Assembly: GCF_000316665.1 (NCBI RefSeq)
Contig: NC_019678.1
Coordinates: 8,279,001-8,343,000 of the forward strand
Direction: 5' to 3'
DNA: 64,000 bases
Source: Rivularia sp. PCC 7116
GTDB lineage: Bacteria > Cyanobacteriota > Cyanobacteriia > Cyanobacteriales > Nostocaceae
In this document: positions 61,282 to 64,000 of the stretch, piece after piece
How positions within the stretch are numbered: the stretch's first letter is position 1
Layout: the number at the start of each line of letters is the position of its first letter
The notes under the pieces: generated by a model
The model's database searches: none
The model's input: only the letters and a program-made list of their open reading frames with translations
Told to the model about the DNA's origin: nothing
Position numbers and translations under genes: made by a program

Positions 61282-61625
61282 GTATTTCTCCTATGATTTA
61301 TAGCTGGTACTCTTACCTATGAAAACCACTCTACAAATGAATACATTTATTATTACTTGGTATTATCTAAAACGCGTGTATCTCAAGAAACTTATGTTTG
61401 AAGTATAAGGAAATATTCTATTTGTTGATACAAAACAATGATGAAATATAATTTATTAAAAATAGAAATTAAAAAATATCAGAGATTTTTAAGTTTAATG
61501 AAATATTTTTTAGCTATATAAATCAAAAGTCTGCTGTTTTAATAACTTCAGATGAAACATTTTTCAGCTTGAGGCTAAAGCTTCTAAAATACAATCAGTA
61601 ATATTTAGATAAATACCTAAAGTTT
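61282..61625. other. Divergent AT-rich intergenic region
   Basis: 344 bp, very AT-rich, between the 511-aa membrane protein gene and the acetoacetate-decarboxylase-like gene. No repeat family member or hairpin was recognised. Promoters for both neighbours should be here. Confidence 0.4.
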
Positions 61626-62285
61626 ATGACTTACCCAGCAGCACCTTGGCATCTTAAAGGTTATGCAGTGCAAACCTTGCAATTAGTTGATATAGACAAA
61701 GCTTCTAAGTTTATTCCTTCGGAATTAGAAATAGTTTCGCTGTTACCGGGAAAAACTTTGGGAAGTATATACATATCCTGCTATGAAAGCGGCTCGTTAT
61801 TAACATACAACGAATTGATAGCCGCTCCCGGTTTAGTGCGCTATCAAGGAAAAATTGGCGGTTGGATTTCTCATATTTACGTTGATAATCTAGATTCAGT
61901 GGCGGGAGGTAGAGAAATTTGGGGATTACCCAAAGAAATGGCTGATTTTTCTTGGAATAATGGTAGTGTAAGCGTTAGTCAAAATAATCGTGAATTATGC
62001 AGTTTGAGCTATCAAAAAAGTTTCTTAAATCTTTCTACTTGGTGGCAACAAGAATTAAGTGCTGGTTGCTTTGGTGGTTTGGGTTCGGAATTACTATTTT
62101 TTGATAATAATTTTAAAACTCAAGTTGCTTTGCTCCAAGGTAAATTAGAAATTCCTCAATATAGTCCCTTTGCTTCTCTTAATTTAGATAAACCACTGTT
62201 TACTTTGAATTTACAAAAGCTAGAATTAATGGCTGGTGTTCCTAAAGTTGTAGGAGAAAAAGCTCCAGAGTTGAGTTATAGCTGA
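61626..62285 (+). CDS. Acetoacetate decarboxylase family protein
   Basis: A 219-aa protein of the ADC-like fold. It starts APWHLKGYAVQTLQLVDIDK, continues with ISCYESGSLLTYNELIAAPG and IYVDNLDSVAGGREIWGLPK, where the Glu/Arg and the Lys in WGLPK correspond to the active-site region of acetoacetate decarboxylases. Many family members are not true decarboxylases but act on larger keto acids; the substrate here is open. It is soluble. The next gene, a methyltransferase-like membrane protein, starts 49 bp later on the same strand and may be co-transcribed. Confidence 0.88.
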   Translation: MTYPAAPWHLKGYAVQTLQLVDIDKASKFIPSELEIVSLLPGKTLGSIYISCYESGSLLTYNELIAAPGLVRYQGKIGGWISHIYVDNLDSVAGGREIWGLPKEMADFSWNNGSVSVSQNNRELCSLSYQKSFLNLSTWWQQELSAGCFGGLGSELLFFDNNFKTQVALLQGKLEIPQYSPFASLNLDKPLFTLNLQKLELMAGVPKVVGEKAPELSYS

Positions 62286-62334
62286 TAATCTTATATGTCT
62301 GTATTCGCTAGCTATAATTTACATCAAACAAGCC

Positions 62335-62994
62335 ATGAAATTAAAATACCCAATCAATCTGCATAAAGGCTCAACATTTATATTTATTCTTGCACTAATG
62401 ATAATCTATCAAAATTTTACTATTGGTGCTTGGGTTTATTTAGCGCTTCATGGAACCTATGGCATATTATGGCTGTTGAAAGATAGAATTTATCCAGATA
62501 AGCAGTGGGAACAAGAAGTTCCTTTAATAACCGGAATATTCAGCTTTTTCTTAGTTTCTTTATATTGGGTAGCACCATTTATTTTGATTAGCAGCGGTTC
62601 AATTCCTTCTCCACCGTTGATTGCCGGGGCAATTTCTATCAATATATTAGGGGTTTTCCTTCACTACGGTAGCGATGCTCAAAAGTACTACACGCTCAAA
62701 TACAAATCCGGCTTGATAACAGAAGGATTTTTTGCTCGCTGTCGCAATACTAATTATTTAGGGGAAATTTTGATCTACCTCGGCTTTGCTTTATTAGTTC
62801 AGCATTGGTTACCATTTGTAATATTGGGATTATTTACAATATTAATTTTTATTCCTAATATGATTAAAAAAGATAAATCTTTATCTCGCTATCCAGAATT
62901 TGAAGAATATAAGGCTAATTCTGGATTGTTGTTACCTAAACTTTGGGGAAATAGTTCTCGCGCAGATGAATTAGAGGTTAAAAGTCAGAATTAA
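62335..62994 (+). CDS. DUF1295 / phospholipid-methyltransferase-like membrane protein
   Basis: A 219-aa integral membrane protein with five to six helices. The C-terminal part has KYKSGLITEGFFARCRNTNY and LGEILIYLGFALL, the RxPNYxGE-like motif shared by isoprenylcysteine methyltransferases, PEMT and the steroid-reductase-like DUF1295 proteins, and closes with RYPEFEEYKANSGLLLPKLW. It should act on lipids in the membrane, as a methyltransferase or reductase; which one cannot be told. It lies behind the acetoacetate-decarboxylase-like gene, so both may belong to one lipid or polyketide-related step. Confidence 0.85.
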   Translation: MKLKYPINLHKGSTFIFILALMIIYQNFTIGAWVYLALHGTYGILWLLKDRIYPDKQWEQEVPLITGIFSFFLVSLYWVAPFILISSGSIPSPPLIAGAISINILGVFLHYGSDAQKYYTLKYKSGLITEGFFARCRNTNYLGEILIYLGFALLVQHWLPFVILGLFTILIFIPNMIKKDKSLSRYPEFEEYKANSGLLLPKLWGNSSRADELEVKSQN

Positions 62995-63086
62995 TTTACA
63001 CAAATCTCGTTACAAGGCTTTGCCTTGCAATGATATTACAAGGGGAACATCCCAATGCAGGCTATAAGCCTGGGGCTAATACTACG

Positions 63087-63106
63087 AAGCCCACGCAGGT
63101 GGGCTT
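63087..63106 (+). terminator. Terminator-like hairpin
   Basis: AAGCCCAC-GCAG-GTGGGCTT is a perfect 8-bp stem with a 4-nt loop, followed by GGTTTTTG. It lies 92 bp past the stop of the DUF1295-like gene. Surrounding text (GGGGCTAATACTACGAAGCC) is reminiscent of the middle of family B repeats, and outer arms CATCCCAAT (63048) and ATTGGGATG (63158) make a wider palindrome. Confidence 0.6.
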
Positions 63107-63232
63107 GGTTTTTGTAGTCGCACCCTTCTAGGGTGACGGATAAAGTATTTATTAAAGATTGGGATGCTCCCTATTACAAGAGGCTCCGTCTCTTTATAAA
63201 ATAATTTATTGAATGAATTTATTTAAATTATT

Positions 63233-63952
63233 ATGGATATTAAAAATAGTTTCGATATTACCGTATCGGAATCTTTGATTCAGCGTTTAGAGAAAGTCAA
63301 AGAGACAGCGACGCAAAACTTAAATAATTTCACCGACAAAGCACAACAAGTTAGCGAGAATTGGAAACAAACAGCAACTCAAAATACTGAAGATGCTATC
63401 AATAAATTTAATAATACGATAGAGCAAACTAAAGGTTCTTTACAGGAGAATTTACCTCAAGTCTCAGTGCAAACAGTTGTAACTTCTTCCGTAGCAGATT
63501 GGTTTGAGCAACATCCGGCATTTTTAAGAGTTCTCAATTGTTTAAATTGGGCGGTAAATCATCCCATCATCAGTTTGATTATTTTTGTATTTAGTTTAGC
63601 CATCTTATGGAATTTAGTTAAGTTCATTGGTAGTTTAATTGAAAAGGCTAGTTTATCAATACTAAAAATACCTTTCAAATTATTGGGAGCTTTAATAAAA
63701 TCTTTTTGGTTATGGCTGGTTAAGCTTAGTAATTTTGCAACAGATAAAGTTAAACAGACGAAAACTGTTACATATAATTCTGAACTACAGTTAAATCATA
63801 ATACTCCTTATCAAATCATTTCTTCTAAGCAGCAGAAAAGATTAAAAGATATTTCTGCGAGATTAGAAGAAATTCAGTTAGAACAACAAGAACTTTTAAA
63901 AGAAGCAGCAGAAATTCTTGATGGCGACAAAATTAATAATTCTGTTAATTAA
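63233..63952 (+). CDS. Coiled-coil membrane protein of unknown function
   Basis: A 239-aa protein. Residues 10-75 are a polar, Gln/Asn/Thr-rich amphipathic helix with 11-residue-like periodicity (ETATQNLNNFTDKAQQVSEN). Residues about 108-130 form a transmembrane helix (HPIISLIIFVFSLAILW), and 140-168 form a second, weaker hydrophobic helix. The C-terminus (about 200-235) is a short coiled coil (RLKDISARLEEIQLEQQELL). The layout fits a membrane-shaping or scaffold protein, with no enzymatic motif. It stands alone after a repeat-filled gap; the last 48 bases of the window hold the start of an AACGCAGAGG-type repeat. Confidence 0.7.
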   Translation: MDIKNSFDITVSESLIQRLEKVKETATQNLNNFTDKAQQVSENWKQTATQNTEDAINKFNNTIEQTKGSLQENLPQVSVQTVVTSSVADWFEQHPAFLRVLNCLNWAVNHPIISLIIFVFSLAILWNLVKFIGSLIEKASLSILKIPFKLLGALIKSFWLWLVKLSNFATDKVKQTKTVTYNSELQLNHNTPYQIISSKQQKRLKDISARLEEIQLEQQELLKEAAEILDGDKINNSVN

Positions 63953-64000
63953 AATATCCGTTTGTATCGGAATTATATATTTTTGAACGCAGAGGAGCGC

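Noticed and set aside
1-64000. tRNA, rRNA, tmRNA or RNase P RNA genes
   Set aside because: I looked for T-loop/acceptor patterns and the conserved core sequences in the gaps and saw none. A covariance-model scan would be needed to exclude a diverged copy.

Overview
The window looks like a chromosomal stretch from a filamentous, probably heterocyst-forming cyanobacterium (Nostocales, Calothrix/Rivularia-like). The grounds are an AT-rich base composition, scattered HIP1 octamers (GCGATCGC), heptameric short tandem repeats (STRR) between genes, families of palindromic dispersed repeats, and cyanobacterial-type proteins: a PASTA-less Ser/Thr kinase with a PPC-like tail, a SelD fused to an NADH-dehydrogenase-like flavoprotein, a PEP-CTERM protein, Uma2, pentapeptide-repeat proteins and giant RTX proteins. 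I found no rRNA, tRNA, CRISPR array, intact transposase or phage module. All function calls are from motifs read by eye, with no database search.

Layout. 1-7.6 kb: the tail of a membrane protein, then prs, a Ser/Thr kinase followed closely by bioD, an M20 amidohydrolase and a glutathione transferase. 8-11 kb: a small membrane protein and two related pentapeptide-repeat genes. 11-20.3 kb: selD fusion, an ankyrin gene split by two back-to-back mobile-repeat insertions, a leader region with four small hairpins ahead of a secreted beta-barrel-like protein, MscS, DUF4419 and a membrane-anchored unknown. 21-24 kb: a VOC protein and the two TRAP permease subunits dctQ-dctM. Their likely substrate-binding partner lies about 33 kb away at 56.2-57.3 kb. 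24-28 kb: a three-gene operon of a secreted TPR-trypsin-like protease, a secreted unknown and a membrane-anchored unknown. 28-35 kb: two divergent antitoxin-like genes without toxins, DUF4126, ArfB, Uma2, pirin, a ferredoxin-acetyltransferase pair and a DOPA-dioxygenase-like gene.

35-50 kb: a metallophosphatase with a C-terminal EF-hand pair, a coiled-coil protein, and two giant genes. The first (2357 aa) joins a putative metallopeptidase-like segment, an endonuclease/exonuclease/phosphatase (EEP) domain with its catalytic residues, a long beta-rich region, a fascin-like insert and RTX repeats. The second (1174 aa) joins an SGNH hydrolase to cadherin-like and LamG-like domains. Both are probably extracellular. 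50.5-58 kb: a GC-rich DUF1254/DUF1214 gene likely acquired by transfer, two truncated regulator genes joined head to head, MarR, a monothiol DsbA-like protein, the TRAP binding protein and a PEP-CTERM protein. 58-64 kb: AlkA-like glycosylase, cupin, a 511-aa membrane protein of unknown role, an acetoacetate-decarboxylase-like protein, a methyltransferase-like membrane protein and a coiled-coil membrane protein.

Small non-autonomous repeats have reshaped this segment. At least five families with terminal inverted repeats are present. One broke the ankyrin gene, one provides the stop codon of a Uma2 gene, and others sit beside gene remnants.
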